Shown here: piece after piece, positions 43,606 through 52,849 of the stretch
Position numbering within the stretch: position 1 is the first letter of the stretch
Layout: each line of letters starts with the position of its first letter
Assembly: GCA_025055075.1 (NCBI GenBank)
Contig: JANWYV010000004.1
Coordinates: 62,001 to 126,000, forward strand
DNA length: 64,000 nt
From: Blastocatellia bacterium
GTDB lineage: Bacteria; Acidobacteriota; Blastocatellia; HR10
Direction of reading: 5' to 3'
The notes under the pieces: model-generated
What the model was told of the DNA's origin: nothing
The model's input: the letters and a program-made list of their open reading frames with translations, nothing else
Database searches by the model: none
Program-made: the position numbers and the translations under genes

Positions 43606-46600
43606 ATGAGACGACTCGCTGCGTTCGCGCTCATCGCGAGCTTGCTCTGGACTTTCGGGGCGAGCCTCGCGGGTGCTCAAACGATCTTGGGATCCATCTC
43701 CGGTGTCGTGACGGATCCCCGAGGCGATCCCATCCAAGGGGCGACGGTCACGATCAAGAACGAGGACACGGGATTGACGCGCGTCCTGACGACGAACGAG
43801 ACGGGATTTTATCGTGCGGATTCGCTCCCGATCGGAGAGAACTACACGATTACCGTCGAAAATCCTGGATTCAAGAAGGAGGTTCGCACGAAGATCGCTG
43901 TGCGCGCGGTGGCCATTACGCGCGTGGACATTCAACTCCAGGTGGGGGAGATCGCGGAAGTCGTGGAGGTGACGGCGACAGCGGCCGAGCTGCTCGAACG
44001 CACGGAAGCACGAGTGGCGAAGTCTATTGAAAGCCGGCAGGTCTTCGAGCTACCCGGGCGCAATACGCTGACGGGCTTGGCGTTGTTGGTTCCCGGGACG
44101 GTTCCGAATATCCCCGGTATGCCCGGCTCCGGCTTCGCCACCAGCGGCGGACGTTCCCGTTCGAACAACTTCAATTTGGATGGCTCGAACAACAATGACG
44201 ACTCGCTCTCGATCCCGCGTCAGACGGTTCCTCCTGAGGCGATCGCTGAATTTCAGATTGTGACGAACAACTTCAATGCGGAGCAAGGGCGCAATTCCGG
44301 AGCCGTCATCAACGTCATCACCAAGTCGGGGACGAACGAATACCACGGAACGTTGCACTGGACGTGGGCGGGCAACGGGTTGAACGCTCTGACCCTGCAG
44401 CAGGAGCGCGTATATCGAGGAGCCTTGCAGCAAGGTCTGCCTAAGCATCAAGCGTTGCGCTCAGCGAAGAATCCGACTGTGGATAACCTCGGAGGGTTCA
44501 CAATCGGCGGTCCGATCATCCGGGAGAAGACCTTCTTCTTCGGATCTTACGACTTCGACCTGTTCCGCAGCACGATCGGATCGGCCGCGCGCAATGCGAT
44601 CACGCGCGAAGGGCTGGACCTCATTCGAGCGAATGCCGCGGCTCAAGGGTTCCGACCGGAGGCGATCGATTTCCTTGCCAATACGTTCCCCGTAGCCAAT
44701 GACTTCTCGACCCGATTCAACGTGAACGTGGCGGCGCCTGGACAACCGGCGCTGTTGATTCCCTTCGCCCGTTTCAATCGCGGAGCTGTCGAGACGCTCA
44801 AGTACGATACGAACTTCCATCGGTTCCTGGCGCGGCTCGATCATCGCTTCGGCGAGAAGGATCAGATTTTCGGCCGTTACCTCTTCGACGACAGCGACGA
44901 TCCGGGGACACCGGCCTCGCTGCGCGGACAGGAGATCGGCACGGCCGTGCGGAACCAGAGCTTGACACTCGTTCACACGCACGTCTTCTCGCCGCGCGCG
45001 GTGAATGAATTCCGCTTCGCCTATAATCGCCGGGCCATCACGTTCCCCTTGGGCGAGACGGTGCGCCGCTTCGGGGCGTTCTCCGTCGGTGGGGTAGGAG
45101 GCGCCTTCACCCTCGGGAACGTCAACTTCCCGCAGTTCCGCACCGACAACATCTACCAATACGCGAACAAGTACACGTTCACGTTCGGGCGCCATTCGCT
45201 GCGAGCGGGCGTGGACATTCGTCGCGTGCAGTTGAACTCCTTCTTCGCGCCGGTCGTGGATGGGCAGGTGACGTATCCGAACCTGCGCGCCTTCCTGCGC
45301 GACGAGAACGCGACGTTCAACCAGTATGCCGGCGAAGCCTATGTTCCCAGCCGGTTGACCGAACTGGGCGCGTTCATCCAGGATGATCTCCGGCTCACGC
45401 CAACCTTGACCCTCAATCTGGGCCTCCGCTACGAATACACGGGGACGCCCTTCAACTACTTCTCGAATGCGAAGCCGGACATCAACAACTGGGGACCGCG
45501 CTTCGGGTTCGCCTGGAATCCGAAGACCGAGCGGACGGGATTCTGGGGATGGCTCACTGGTGGCGACAAGCTCGTGATTCGTGGTGGCTACTCGCTCACC
45601 TATGATCAGATCTTCCAGAACATCCTGCTCAACACCTCGCGGAACTACCCACGTGGTGTGCAAGTGGCGCTCGGCCCGATCTCTGGTCAGCGGCTCTTCT
45701 TGCGCAGCAACTGGCCTTCGCCGCCAACACCTCAGGACTTCGTGCGCTTGGGCGGAAATCCCGACTTGTTGCCGTATCGGTACTTCTCCCTCAACAAGCG
45801 CGTCAGCCAGCCCTACACGAACCAATACAGCCTGACGCTACAACGGCAGTTCCTCAACGATTACGTCATTAGCATCGGCTACGTCGGCACGCGCGCGCTC
45901 AAGCTGGTCCGCGAATACGAGACCAACATCGGCTTCTTCAAGGCTGCAGTGGATCGCAATCCGTCCGCGTATCAGAGCGTCCTGCCCTTCCTGCAGTTGA
46001 CCACGCGAGGGGGACAGCCTGTGTACCTGAGGGATCCGGCGCGCGGGTCCATCCTGGTCGGCGATGGGCATGCGCAATCCTGGTATAACTCGCTGCAGGT
46101 CTCCGTGGACAAGCGCCTGAGCCGCGGGCTGCAATTCGGCGCCGCTTACACCTACTCCAGTTACATCAGCACGAGCGATGACATCCTGGGAGCCTGGCTG
46201 GCTCAAACGCTGCCGGCCAACCCCATCAATGCGCGATTGGATCGCGGTCGCTCGATCTACGATCGCCCGCATCGGTTCGTGATCAACTACGTGTGGGATA
46301 TCCCGGGCTATAAGGGCGAGAGCGGATTCCTGCGGCAGACGCTCTCGGGATGGCGCCTCTCCGGAATCACCACGTTCCAGTCGGGGACGCCGTACTCGGT
46401 CTTCAACAACAACAACGCGCTCGGCATCCTGCCCGGGCAGATCACCACGATCGCCTTCTCGCAACGCGTCTCGATCAATCCGGGTGGAGATCCTCTGCTC
46501 GTCACGGGTGTTGGCGCGGATGGGCGTCCGCTCAACCCGAACGCCTACTGGATCGTCCCCGGGACGAACTCGGGGATCGTGGGGAACTCCGGGCGGAACC

Positions 46601-46869
46601 GCTTCCGGACCGAGGGTGTGAACAACTTCGACATGGCGCTGGTGAAGGAGATCCGGATCACCGAGAGCCAGAACCTGCAAATCCGATGGGAAGTCTTCAA
46701 CGTCTTCAACCATCGCCAGTTCATCTATCCGCCGCCCAACTTCCTGTCGGAGACGACACTGGTGGGGCCGACGCAGCCGGATCTGAACCTCGGATGGTCG
46801 CATCTGGGGTTGACCGGCGCGACGCCTGGCGGCCGGAGCATGATCTTCACCGTGCGGTATAACTTCTGA
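43606..46869 (+). CDS. Oar-like TonB-dependent outer-membrane receptor
   Basis: A 1087-residue outer-membrane protein. A signal peptide (AAFALIASLLWTFGASLAGA) is followed by a carboxypeptidase-regulatory-like domain at about 25-105 (GSISGVVTDPRGDPIQGATV), a plug region (GFATSGGRSRSNNFNLDGSN, EFQIVTNNFNAEQGRNSGAV), then a large beta-barrel (NAKPDINNWGPRFGFAWNP), ending in an aromatic MIFTVRYNF as outer-membrane barrels do. This architecture is abundant in Acidobacteriota and related to myxobacterial Oar. It probably imports large substrates such as oligosaccharides or peptides. AAGGAGGT precedes the ATG. The sigma-54 promoter suggests inducible expression by an activator not found here. Confidence 0.92.
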   Translation: MRRLAAFALIASLLWTFGASLAGAQTILGSISGVVTDPRGDPIQGATVTIKNEDTGLTRVLTTNETGFYRADSLPIGENYTITVENPGFKKEVRTKIAVRAVAITRVDIQLQVGEIAEVVEVTATAAELLERTEARVAKSIESRQVFELPGRNTLTGLALLVPGTVPNIPGMPGSGFATSGGRSRSNNFNLDGSNNNDDSLSIPRQTVPPEAIAEFQIVTNNFNAEQGRNSGAVINVITKSGTNEYHGTLHWTWAGNGLNALTLQQERVYRGALQQGLPKHQALRSAKNPTVDNLGGFTIGGPIIREKTFFFGSYDFDLFRSTIGSAARNAITREGLDLIRANAAAQGFRPEAIDFLANTFPVANDFSTRFNVNVAAPGQPALLIPFARFNRGAVETLKYDTNFHRFLARLDHRFGEKDQIFGRYLFDDSDDPGTPASLRGQEIGTAVRNQSLTLVHTHVFSPRAVNEFRFAYNRRAITFPLGETVRRFGAFSVGGVGGAFTLGNVNFPQFRTDNIYQYANKYTFTFGRHSLRAGVDIRRVQLNSFFAPVVDGQVTYPNLRAFLRDENATFNQYAGEAYVPSRLTELGAFIQDDLRLTPTLTLNLGLRYEYTGTPFNYFSNAKPDINNWGPRFGFAWNPKTERTGFWGWLTGGDKLVIRGGYSLTYDQIFQNILLNTSRNYPRGVQVALGPISGQRLFLRSNWPSPPTPQDFVRLGGNPDLLPYRYFSLNKRVSQPYTNQYSLTLQRQFLNDYVISIGYVGTRALKLVREYETNIGFFKAAVDRNPSAYQSVLPFLQLTTRGGQPVYLRDPARGSILVGDGHAQSWYNSLQVSVDKRLSRGLQFGAAYTYSSYISTSDDILGAWLAQTLPANPINARLDRGRSIYDRPHRFVINYVWDIPGYKGESGFLRQTLSGWRLSGITTFQSGTPYSVFNNNNALGILPGQITTIAFSQRVSINPGGDPLLVTGVGADGRPLNPNAYWIVPGTNSGIVGNSGRNRFRTEGVNNFDMALVKEIRITESQNLQIRWEVFNVFNHRQFIYPPPNFLSETTLVGPTQPDLNLGWSHLGLTGATPGGRSMIFTVRYNF

Positions 46870-46877
46870 AACACAAG

Positions 46878-46960
46878 GAGGCCCGGCTTGCGATGCCGGG
46901 CCTCGAAGGTCAAAAGAAGCGAGGGGCATCGTGACCCCCTCGCTTCTTTTCTTTTTTCCC
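46878..46960 (+). terminator. Tandem hairpin intrinsic terminator
   Basis: A first hairpin GAGGCCCGGC/GCCGGGCCTC (46878-46904) lies nine bases after the receptor stop. A second, 15-base-pair stem (46912-46926 with 46936-46950) is followed by TTTTCTTTTTT, a classical plus-strand terminator. The complement gives a TTTT tract too, so it may also stop the convergent cox transcript. Confidence 0.85.
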
Positions 46961-46961
46961 T

Positions 46962-47825
46962 TCAGACTCTCGCGCGCGCTTGTTCAATCGCCCGTCGGCA
47001 CCAAACGCGGGCCAAGTGCGCGCGATACTCCGCCGAAGCGTGCAAGTCCTCGAGCGGATCAATGCCCTCGGCAGCTTTCGCTGAAGCGTCGGCGATCGTG
47101 GAGGCGTCCAGCATTCGTCCCCGAAGCGCATCCTCAACAGCCCGCGCGCGATAGGCCTTCGGCGCGACGCCCGTGATCCCCACAGCTGCATCCTGACAAA
47201 CGCCATTTGAATCCACGGCGAGCACGACGGCCACGCCACATAGCGCGTATCCAGATGCCTTTTGCGCGACCTTCACATACGCCGCCCCTGTGCGCGGCCC
47301 GAGCGCCGGCACTTTCACCTCCACCAGAATCTCCCCCGGTTCAAGAGCCGTCGTCAACATGTCCACGAAGAAATCTTCGGCAGGGATCCACCGCTCTCCC
47401 CGTGTGCTCACGGCGCGCAGCTCGGCTCCCAACGCCAAAATGGCCGCCGGATAATCAGCCGCTGGATCGGCATGCGCCAGGCTGCCTCCGATCGTTCCCA
47501 TATTCCGCACTTGCACATCTCCAATTTGGTGCGCCGTCTCCGCCAAAAGCGGACATCGCTGCCGCAGCACCTCGGAGGTCTCCACCTCCACGTGTCGAGT
47601 CATCGCACCGATGAGCAGATGATCCCCCGACTCCCGAATATATGACAGCTCCTTCACGCCGCCGAGATCAATGATGTATCGCGGCTGCGCCAATCGCAGC
47701 TTCATGAGCGGGATCAAACTATGTCCGCCAGCTAGGAGTTTCGCTTCATCCCTATGCTGCTCCAAAAGAGCGAGCGCTTCTGAGAGCGCGGTCGGTCGAA
47801 AGTACTCGAATGTCGTTGGGATCAT
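46962..47825 (-). CDS. coxM: Molybdenum hydroxylase FAD subunit (CoxM-like)
   Basis: A 287-residue FAD-binding subunit. The dinucleotide-binding loops are KLLAGGHSLIPLMKLRLAQP and NMGTIGGSLAHADPAADYPA, both intact, and a C-terminal CO-dehydrogenase flavoprotein domain follows (AYVKVAQKASGYALCGVAV). It passes electrons from the Fe-S subunit to a quinone or other acceptor. It is the last gene of an S-L-M operon, 20 bases after coxL, and ends at the shared terminator. Confidence 0.9.
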   Translation of the reverse strand: MIPTTFEYFRPTALSEALALLEQHRDEAKLLAGGHSLIPLMKLRLAQPRYIIDLGGVKELSYIRESGDHLLIGAMTRHVEVETSEVLRQRCPLLAETAHQIGDVQVRNMGTIGGSLAHADPAADYPAAILALGAELRAVSTRGERWIPAEDFFVDMLTTALEPGEILVEVKVPALGPRTGAAYVKVAQKASGYALCGVAVVLAVDSNGVCQDAAVGITGVAPKAYRARAVEDALRGRMLDASTIADASAKAAEGIDPLEDLHASAEYRAHLARVWCRRAIEQARARV

Positions 47826-47845
47826 AAGCGTCTCCTTCCTCCGCC

Positions 47846-50173
47846 TTACGCTCCGCGGATCGCCCGCCAGATCTTCTCGGGCTTCAGCGGCATATCCAGA
47901 TGCCGCACGCCAAATGGTGCCAACGCATCTAGGACGGCATTGACGATCGCAGGCGTCGCGGCAATCGTCCCCGCCTCACCAACTCCCTTGACGCCGAGCG
48001 GATTCACTGGCGAAGGCGTCTCCGTGCGCTCCGTCTCGAACCACGGAACATCCGTCGCCTTCGGGATCGCATACTCGGTCAACTCGCCCGTCACCAACTG
48101 TCCGTTCTCGTCATACACAGCTTCCTCCAGCAGCGCTTGTCCAAGCGACTGAACAATCCCCCCATGCACTTGCCCATCCACGAGCAACGGATTGATGACT
48201 CGCCCGCAATCATCCACGGCCACATAGCGTCGGAACTGCACATCCCCAGTCTCCGGATCCACCTCCACGACGGCGATGTGCGCACCGAAGGGGAACGTGA
48301 AATTGCTCGGCTCGAAGAAGTACGTCGCTTCAAGTCCAGGCTCCATTCCCGATGGTAAGCTCTTCGCCAAGTAGGCAGCCAAGGCTACCTCTTGGAAGGT
48401 CACCCGACGTTCGGGATTATCCTTGAGGAAGAATCGCCCGTCCTCAAATCCCACGTTGGCCACATTCTCCTCGCCCAACAAGTGGGCGGCCAAACGCGTC
48501 GCCTTCTCCTTCACTTTTTGCAATGCGCCGTAGACGGCCGTTCCTCCGACGGCCGTCGCTCGACTCCCAAACGTCCCAATCCCATATTGCACAATGGCCG
48601 TGTCGCCGTGAATGACGCGAACGTCCGCTAGCTCAACCCCCAACTCATCGACCACGATCTGCGCAAACGAGGTTTCCTGTCCTTGCCCATGAGGCGAAGC
48701 GCCGGTCAAGACGGTGACCTTTCCCGTCGGCTCGACGCGTACTGTGGCGCTCTCCCATCCTCCCGCCGGAAGTGCAGGCGAAGGCCCCAGAGCGCAAATC
48801 TCGACGTACGTTGAGATGCCGATGCCCAGATATCGCCCTTGCTGTCGCAGCTGCTGTTGTTCTTGTCGGAGTTTCTCATAGCCGACTAGTTCCACAGCAC
48901 GCCGCAGCGCCTGTTGATAATTACCGCTGTCGTAGGCCAATCCGCTAGCCGTCGGAAATGGGAACTCCTCAGGTTGCGGGAAATTACGCATCCGCACCTC
49001 GACCGGATCCAGGCCCAGCTCCCCCGCAATCCGATCCATCATGCGCTCGAGCAAGTAGGTGGCTTCGGGCCGCCCCGCTCCGCGATACGCATCCGTGGCC
49101 ATCTTGTTCGTGAACACGCCGATGACCTGAACATGCAGATTGGGAATCTTATAGGGCCCCGTTGCCATCAATCCCGTCAGCGTCGGAATCGCCGGTGTCA
49201 GCAGTTGATGATACGCGCCGACGTCCTGGATGATTTTGTATCGCAAGCCGAGGACCGTCCCATCTCGCTTGACGGCTGCCTCGACCTCAGCGATCTGTCC
49301 ACGCCCGTGAATCGTTGAAAGGAAATTCTCTCGCCGCGTCTCGATCCATTTGACGGGACGACCAAGCTGCAGGGCCAAATATCCCACAAGAGCTTCTTCC
49401 GCATAGACGTTCAGTTTGCTCCCAAATCCTCCCCCCACCTCAGGAGCAATCACTCGCACGCGATTCTCAGCCATCCCCAACATGGCGGCCAATTGCGTGC
49501 GCAAAAGATGAGGGATCTGCGTCGAAGTCCAAACGGTGAGCTGCCCCTCACCGGGGAGATACTCCGCCACGACCCCACGGGGCTCCATCGCAACGGGAAT
49601 GAGCCGTTGATTCACCATCCGCTGCGCGACCACCGTATCGGCTTCACGAAAGGCTCGCTCGATATCTCCCCCGCTCAACTGCCATACGAAGGCGACGTTC
49701 GTCCCGAACTCCTCGTGAATCACCGGCGCTCCATCGGCGAGCGCTTGCTCGGGATCGACGACGACATCCAGCGGTTCGTACTCCACTTCGATCAAATCCA
49801 CGGCGTCGCGCGCCAGATACCGATTCTCCGCCACGACGACGGCGATTGGCTCCCCGACGTAATTCACCTTCCCCACCGCCAGCACTGGATGCTTGGGAAT
49901 CTTCAAATCCGGCAACCGGCTCGCTACGGGAACCGGACCGATCTTCTCGCGCACGTCTTCCCCAGTGAGAACAGCGATCACCCCAGGCGCTTGCCGCGCC
50001 TTCTCCACATTCACCGCCTTCAAGCGCGCGTGGGCATAAATGCTGCGCAGAATCGCCGCGTAGACCATCCGCGGCCGCACGATGTCATCCACGTATTGCG
50101 ATCGCCCTGTGATCAACCGCTGATCCTCCACGCGCGGAATGGGTTCGCCAACGACCTTCTTCCCCATTGCCAT
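47846..50173 (-). CDS. coxL: Molybdenum hydroxylase large subunit, form II CODH-like
   Basis: A 775-residue molybdopterin-binding subunit of the xanthine oxidase family. EPIPRVEDQRLITGRSQYVDD opens the first domain (split), GGGFGSKLNVYAEEAL carries the Mo-binding Gln/Phe region, and DAYRGAGRPEATYLLERMMD near residue 360 is the active-site loop. The AYRGAGR form, rather than AYXCSFR, places it in form II, whose substrate may be an aldehyde, purine or other heterocycle rather than CO. GVGEAGTIAATPAIVNAV includes the catalytic Glu near the C-terminus. It follows coxS by 39 bases. Confidence 0.9.
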   Translation of the reverse strand: MAMGKKVVGEPIPRVEDQRLITGRSQYVDDIVRPRMVYAAILRSIYAHARLKAVNVEKARQAPGVIAVLTGEDVREKIGPVPVASRLPDLKIPKHPVLAVGKVNYVGEPIAVVVAENRYLARDAVDLIEVEYEPLDVVVDPEQALADGAPVIHEEFGTNVAFVWQLSGGDIERAFREADTVVAQRMVNQRLIPVAMEPRGVVAEYLPGEGQLTVWTSTQIPHLLRTQLAAMLGMAENRVRVIAPEVGGGFGSKLNVYAEEALVGYLALQLGRPVKWIETRRENFLSTIHGRGQIAEVEAAVKRDGTVLGLRYKIIQDVGAYHQLLTPAIPTLTGLMATGPYKIPNLHVQVIGVFTNKMATDAYRGAGRPEATYLLERMMDRIAGELGLDPVEVRMRNFPQPEEFPFPTASGLAYDSGNYQQALRRAVELVGYEKLRQEQQQLRQQGRYLGIGISTYVEICALGPSPALPAGGWESATVRVEPTGKVTVLTGASPHGQGQETSFAQIVVDELGVELADVRVIHGDTAIVQYGIGTFGSRATAVGGTAVYGALQKVKEKATRLAAHLLGEENVANVGFEDGRFFLKDNPERRVTFQEVALAAYLAKSLPSGMEPGLEATYFFEPSNFTFPFGAHIAVVEVDPETGDVQFRRYVAVDDCGRVINPLLVDGQVHGGIVQSLGQALLEEAVYDENGQLVTGELTEYAIPKATDVPWFETERTETPSPVNPLGVKGVGEAGTIAATPAIVNAVLDALAPFGVRHLDMPLKPEKIWRAIRGA

Positions 50174-50212
50174 CCCCTCCTGATATTCCGGGTTTGTTCG
50201 TCTTGAGCGAGA

Positions 50213-50695
50213 TTATCCGCCCCGCGCTGCCCGCATCTTCTCCGCTGCATATCGAATGGCCTCGATGATATGCTGATATCCTGTGCAGCGGCAGAGATTC
50301 CCCTCGATCCCTCGCCGGATCTCCTCCTCGCTGGGATCGAGCGTGCGCGACAGCAATTGATAAGCCGCCAAGATCATCCCCGGCGTGCAATAGCCGCACT
50401 GCAACCCATGCTTCTGCCAAAACCCCTCTTGAATCGGATGCAGCCGCCCGTCCCCAGCCAGTCCCTCGATGGTCGTGATCGTCGCCCCATCCGCCTGAAC
50501 GGCGAAGAGGGTGCACGACTTCACCGCCGCTCCATTGAGCAACACGGTGCACGCCCCACACAGGCCCGTCTCACACCCGATGTGCGTTCCCGTCAACCCG
50601 ACGACATCTCGAAGGTAATGGACTAACAGCAATCGGGGCTCCACCTCATGACGATAAGGCACTCCATTGATGACCACTTCGATTGTCCGCGTCAC
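50213..50695 (-). CDS. coxS: Molybdenum hydroxylase 2Fe-2S subunit (CoxS-like)
   Basis: A 160-residue protein with two 2Fe-2S clusters. The ferredoxin-type cluster is [18 protein letters not shown] with a fourth Cys in VKSCTLFAV; the second is [10 protein letters not shown] and [10 protein letters not shown]. It relays electrons from the Mo site to FAD. The gene starts with GTG behind GGAGGTGAG. It is first in the operon, 27 bases after the predicted transcription start. Confidence 0.92.
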   Translation of the reverse strand: MTRTIEVVINGVPYRHEVEPRLLLVHYLRDVVGLTGTHIGCETGLCGACTVLLNGAAVKSCTLFAVQADGATITTIEGLAGDGRLHPIQEGFWQKHGLQCGYCTPGMILAAYQLLSRTLDPSEEEIRRGIEGNLCRCTGYQHIIEAIRYAAEKMRAARGG

Positions 50696-50728
50696 ACCTC
50701 ACCTCCTGCTGCGGAGAGTTCGGCGGTC

Positions 50729-50758
50729 ATTATTGATCGGCTTCCACACCTTTGTCAA
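50729..50758 (-). promoter_or_regulatory. Sigma-70 promoter of cox operon
   Basis: On the minus strand a perfect TTGACA (50753-50758) and AATAAT (50729-50734) are 18 bases apart, upstream of coxS. The rest of the gap to 50987 contains no gene I can support. Confidence 0.65.
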
Positions 50759-50987
50759 GAGATGCTCTTTTAAGGCCTGCGAGACGCTCAATGTACCATC
50801 TCGTGAGAATTCCGCGCGCTTTGGCGATGAGCAAAGGGCAATAAAAAATATCCTCCAACACCTGGCCGGGTCCATGGCCGGAACGATCGCAGAGAACGGA
50901 CTTCGCGCCTTGAGCCTCAACCCCTTACAGGCAATCGGAACGGCACGCGTCCGATGAAAGGTCTTCCCTACAAGAGCCCTCGCCCGC

Positions 50988-51221
50988 TCAGTCCTCGAGG
51001 ATCTCCAGCCCCACCCGCTTCTTCTGCTTCATCCCCGCTGCGCTGAGGATCGTCCGAATCGCCTTAGCGTTTTCCCCACCCTTGCCGATGACCTTTCCCA
51101 GATCGGACTTTGCCACGCGCAATTCGTAGACGATCGTCCCCGTTCCGGCGACCTCCCGAACGCGGACCTGATCGGGATAATCCACCATCGCTTTCACGAT
51201 CTCTTCGACTAATTCCTTCAT
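50988..51221 (-). CDS. khpA: KH-domain RNA-binding protein KhpA
   Basis: A 77-residue single KH domain. [20 protein letters not shown] opens the protein and [16 protein letters not shown] holds the GxxG RNA-binding loop (GKGG). KhpA proteins bind many transcripts, often with KhpB, and affect cell division and envelope genes in Gram-positives. Here it is not in the usual rpsP-rimM-trmD cluster. ATG at 51221 matches the family N-terminus; an ATG six codons upstream (51239) is also possible. A strong promoter lies upstream. Confidence 0.9.
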   Translation of the reverse strand: MKELVEEIVKAMVDYPDQVRVREVAGTGTIVYELRVAKSDLGKVIGKGGENAKAIRTILSAAGMKQKKRVGLEILED

Positions 51222-51271
51222 ACCACCCGGACCGTCCATACGCTGATTTTCTCACCCGATAATGCGGGTTT

Positions 51272-51300
51272 ATCATACACACTCTTGGCAGGAGTTTCAA
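51272..51300 (-). promoter_or_regulatory. Sigma-70 promoter of khpA
   Basis: TTGAAA (51295-51300) and TATGAT (51272-51277) on the minus strand with the ideal 17-base spacer. The start site would be near 51265, about 45 bases before khpA. Confidence 0.7.
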
Positions 51301-51394
51301 TAGCTCCTGGCATCCGAAGGCGCGAGGCTTCCTCCCCTCGCCCTGAGATGTTACACTTTAGCGCGCGAAGCCATACAGAGAGGGGGAGAGCGCG

Positions 51395-52090
51395 ATGAGG
51401 AAGACCAACGACAGCAGGCGATTGCCGATCTTTCCGCTTCCAGTCGTGCTGCTTCCAGAGATGAGGCTTCCACTGCACATCTTTGAACCGCGATATCAGC
51501 TCATGCTTCGGCACTGTCTGGAAGGCGATCGCCTCTTCGGCTTGAGCTATCATTCGGACGCCGAGGTCGGCCGATTGGTCGTTCCTGACCTAGAAAGCAT
51601 CGGCTGTGCAGCACACATCTTGCATGTCCAACCGCTCATGGATGGCCGCGCCAATATTCTCACTATTGGCACGGATCGCTATCGAATCCGCCGGTATCTC
51701 TCTCACGATCCCTATTTGCTCGCGGAGGTCGAATTCTTCGAGGATGTCCCTCCGGAAGGCGAGGAGCGAGAGACCGTGACGATCCTCGTCGCTCACGCCG
51801 CGGCACTCTTCTCCCGTCTCCTTCGCGCTCTGCGACTCTTGCAAGACTTGCCGGATCAACCGGTCGCCCTACCAGAAAACGCCGAGCGACTCTCGTTCAC
51901 GATCGCGGCCGCCGTGCTGCAACAGCCGGAAGAGCTGCAGCAGGTCCTCGAGCTGGTCTCCACGCGGACTCGACTCGAGTTGTTGCTCACCCATCTGGAG
52001 AAGCTCGTGGCGGATTACGAGCATCGCGCGCGCGCTCATGTGGAAGCGAAGTGGAATGGACAAAGGAAGCCCCCCTCTCAGGTTCACTGA
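51395..52090 (+). CDS. Lon N-terminal (substrate-binding) domain protein
   Basis: A 231-residue protein consisting of the LON substrate-binding domain alone (LPIFPLPVVLLPEMRLPLHIFEPRY, split, then FGLSYHSDAEVGRL and IGTDRYRIRRY), with a helical C-terminal region (VLELVSTRTRLELLLTHLEKLVADYEHRA). There is no ATPase or protease domain, so it is not Lon itself; the role of such stand-alone proteins is unknown, possibly an adaptor. The purine-rich GAGAGGGGGAGAG precedes the ATG. It lies 48 bases before the molybdopterin synthase gene. Confidence 0.87.
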   Translation: MRKTNDSRRLPIFPLPVVLLPEMRLPLHIFEPRYQLMLRHCLEGDRLFGLSYHSDAEVGRLVVPDLESIGCAAHILHVQPLMDGRANILTIGTDRYRIRRYLSHDPYLLAEVEFFEDVPPEGEERETVTILVAHAAALFSRLLRALRLLQDLPDQPVALPENAERLSFTIAAAVLQQPEELQQVLELVSTRTRLELLLTHLEKLVADYEHRARAHVEAKWNGQRKPPSQVH

Positions 52091-52138
52091 AGCGTCCAGG
52101 CGATTGCCGATGGCGAACGTTGATGAAAGGAGGTCGCG

Positions 52139-52849
52139 ATGATCGCGGTAAAAGTCCGATTCTTCGCGCAATGTCATGAGCGAGCGGGCACTGCCGAATA
52201 TGAGCTGTTGCTTCCCCCCTCAACCACGGTCGCTCAGGCTCTCGAGGAGCTCTATCAGCGGTTCCCGACGCTCGGCGATCTGCGCGGACGCATCCTCACA
52301 GCCGTCAATGAACAATACGCGACGCCGGAGACGCCGCTCCATGCGGGAGATATCCTGGCGCTTTTGCCCCCGGTCAGCGGAGGGCAGGAGGAGGACATCT
52401 TCGAACTGGTGCGTGAACCGATTAACGCTCACGCCCTCGTTCGGCGACTCCTTCGAGGAGCGGCCGGAGCAGTCGTCATCTTCGAAGGCGTCGTCCGCGA
52501 ACAGACGGCCGGTCGGCGCGTCCGCTATCTCGAATACGAGGCCTATGAGGAGATGGCGCTGCGCATGCTCCGGCAAATCGGACGAGAGATCCACGAGCGC
52601 TGGTCCATTGATCGAATCGGCATCTTGCATCGGCTCGGGCGATTGGAGATCGGCGAGTCGAGCGTCGTCATCGTCGTGACGTCCGCTCACCGACGCCCCG
52701 CTTTTGAGGCTTGCGAATACGCGATCAACCGACTGAAAAAGATCGTCCCGATTTGGAAGCGGGAGCATTTCGAGGATGGAAGCGTCTGGGTGGAAGGAGA
52801 ATGGCCATCGCTGGAAGAGCTGCCTCGAAGTGAACTACCGCCGACTTGA
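52139..52849 (+). CDS. moaX: Molybdopterin synthase, fused MoaD-MoaE
   Basis: A 236-residue fusion of the two molybdopterin synthase subunits. Residues 1-82 are MoaD ([20 protein letters not shown], ending LPPVSGG) and 87-236 are MoaE ([41 protein letters not shown] with both catalytic lysines). The MoaD C-terminal Gly-Gly, which must become a thiocarboxylate, is followed by more protein, so cleavage after GG is expected, as reported for the mycobacterial MoaX. The product converts cPMP to molybdopterin for enzymes such as the cox hydroxylase. GGAGGT precedes the ATG. The 3' end overlaps the convergent aag gene by 15 bases. Confidence 0.9.
   Translation: MIAVKVRFFAQCHERAGTAEYELLLPPSTTVAQALEELYQRFPTLGDLRGRILTAVNEQYATPETPLHAGDILALLPPVSGGQEEDIFELVREPINAHALVRRLLRGAAGAVVIFEGVVREQTAGRRVRYLEYEAYEEMALRMLRQIGREIHERWSIDRIGILHRLGRLEIGESSVVIVVTSAHRRPAFEACEYAINRLKKIVPIWKREHFEDGSVWVEGEWPSLEELPRSELPPT

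Noticed and set aside
44461-46929. Two long minus-strand frames opposite the TonB receptor
   Set aside because: Antisense to an unambiguous receptor; composition dominated by Arg, Glu and Val from reversed codons.
50760-50987. Possible gene fragment between coxS and khpA on either strand
   Set aside because: Short frames lack starts with ribosome sites and recognisable motifs; the region is best treated as intergenic.
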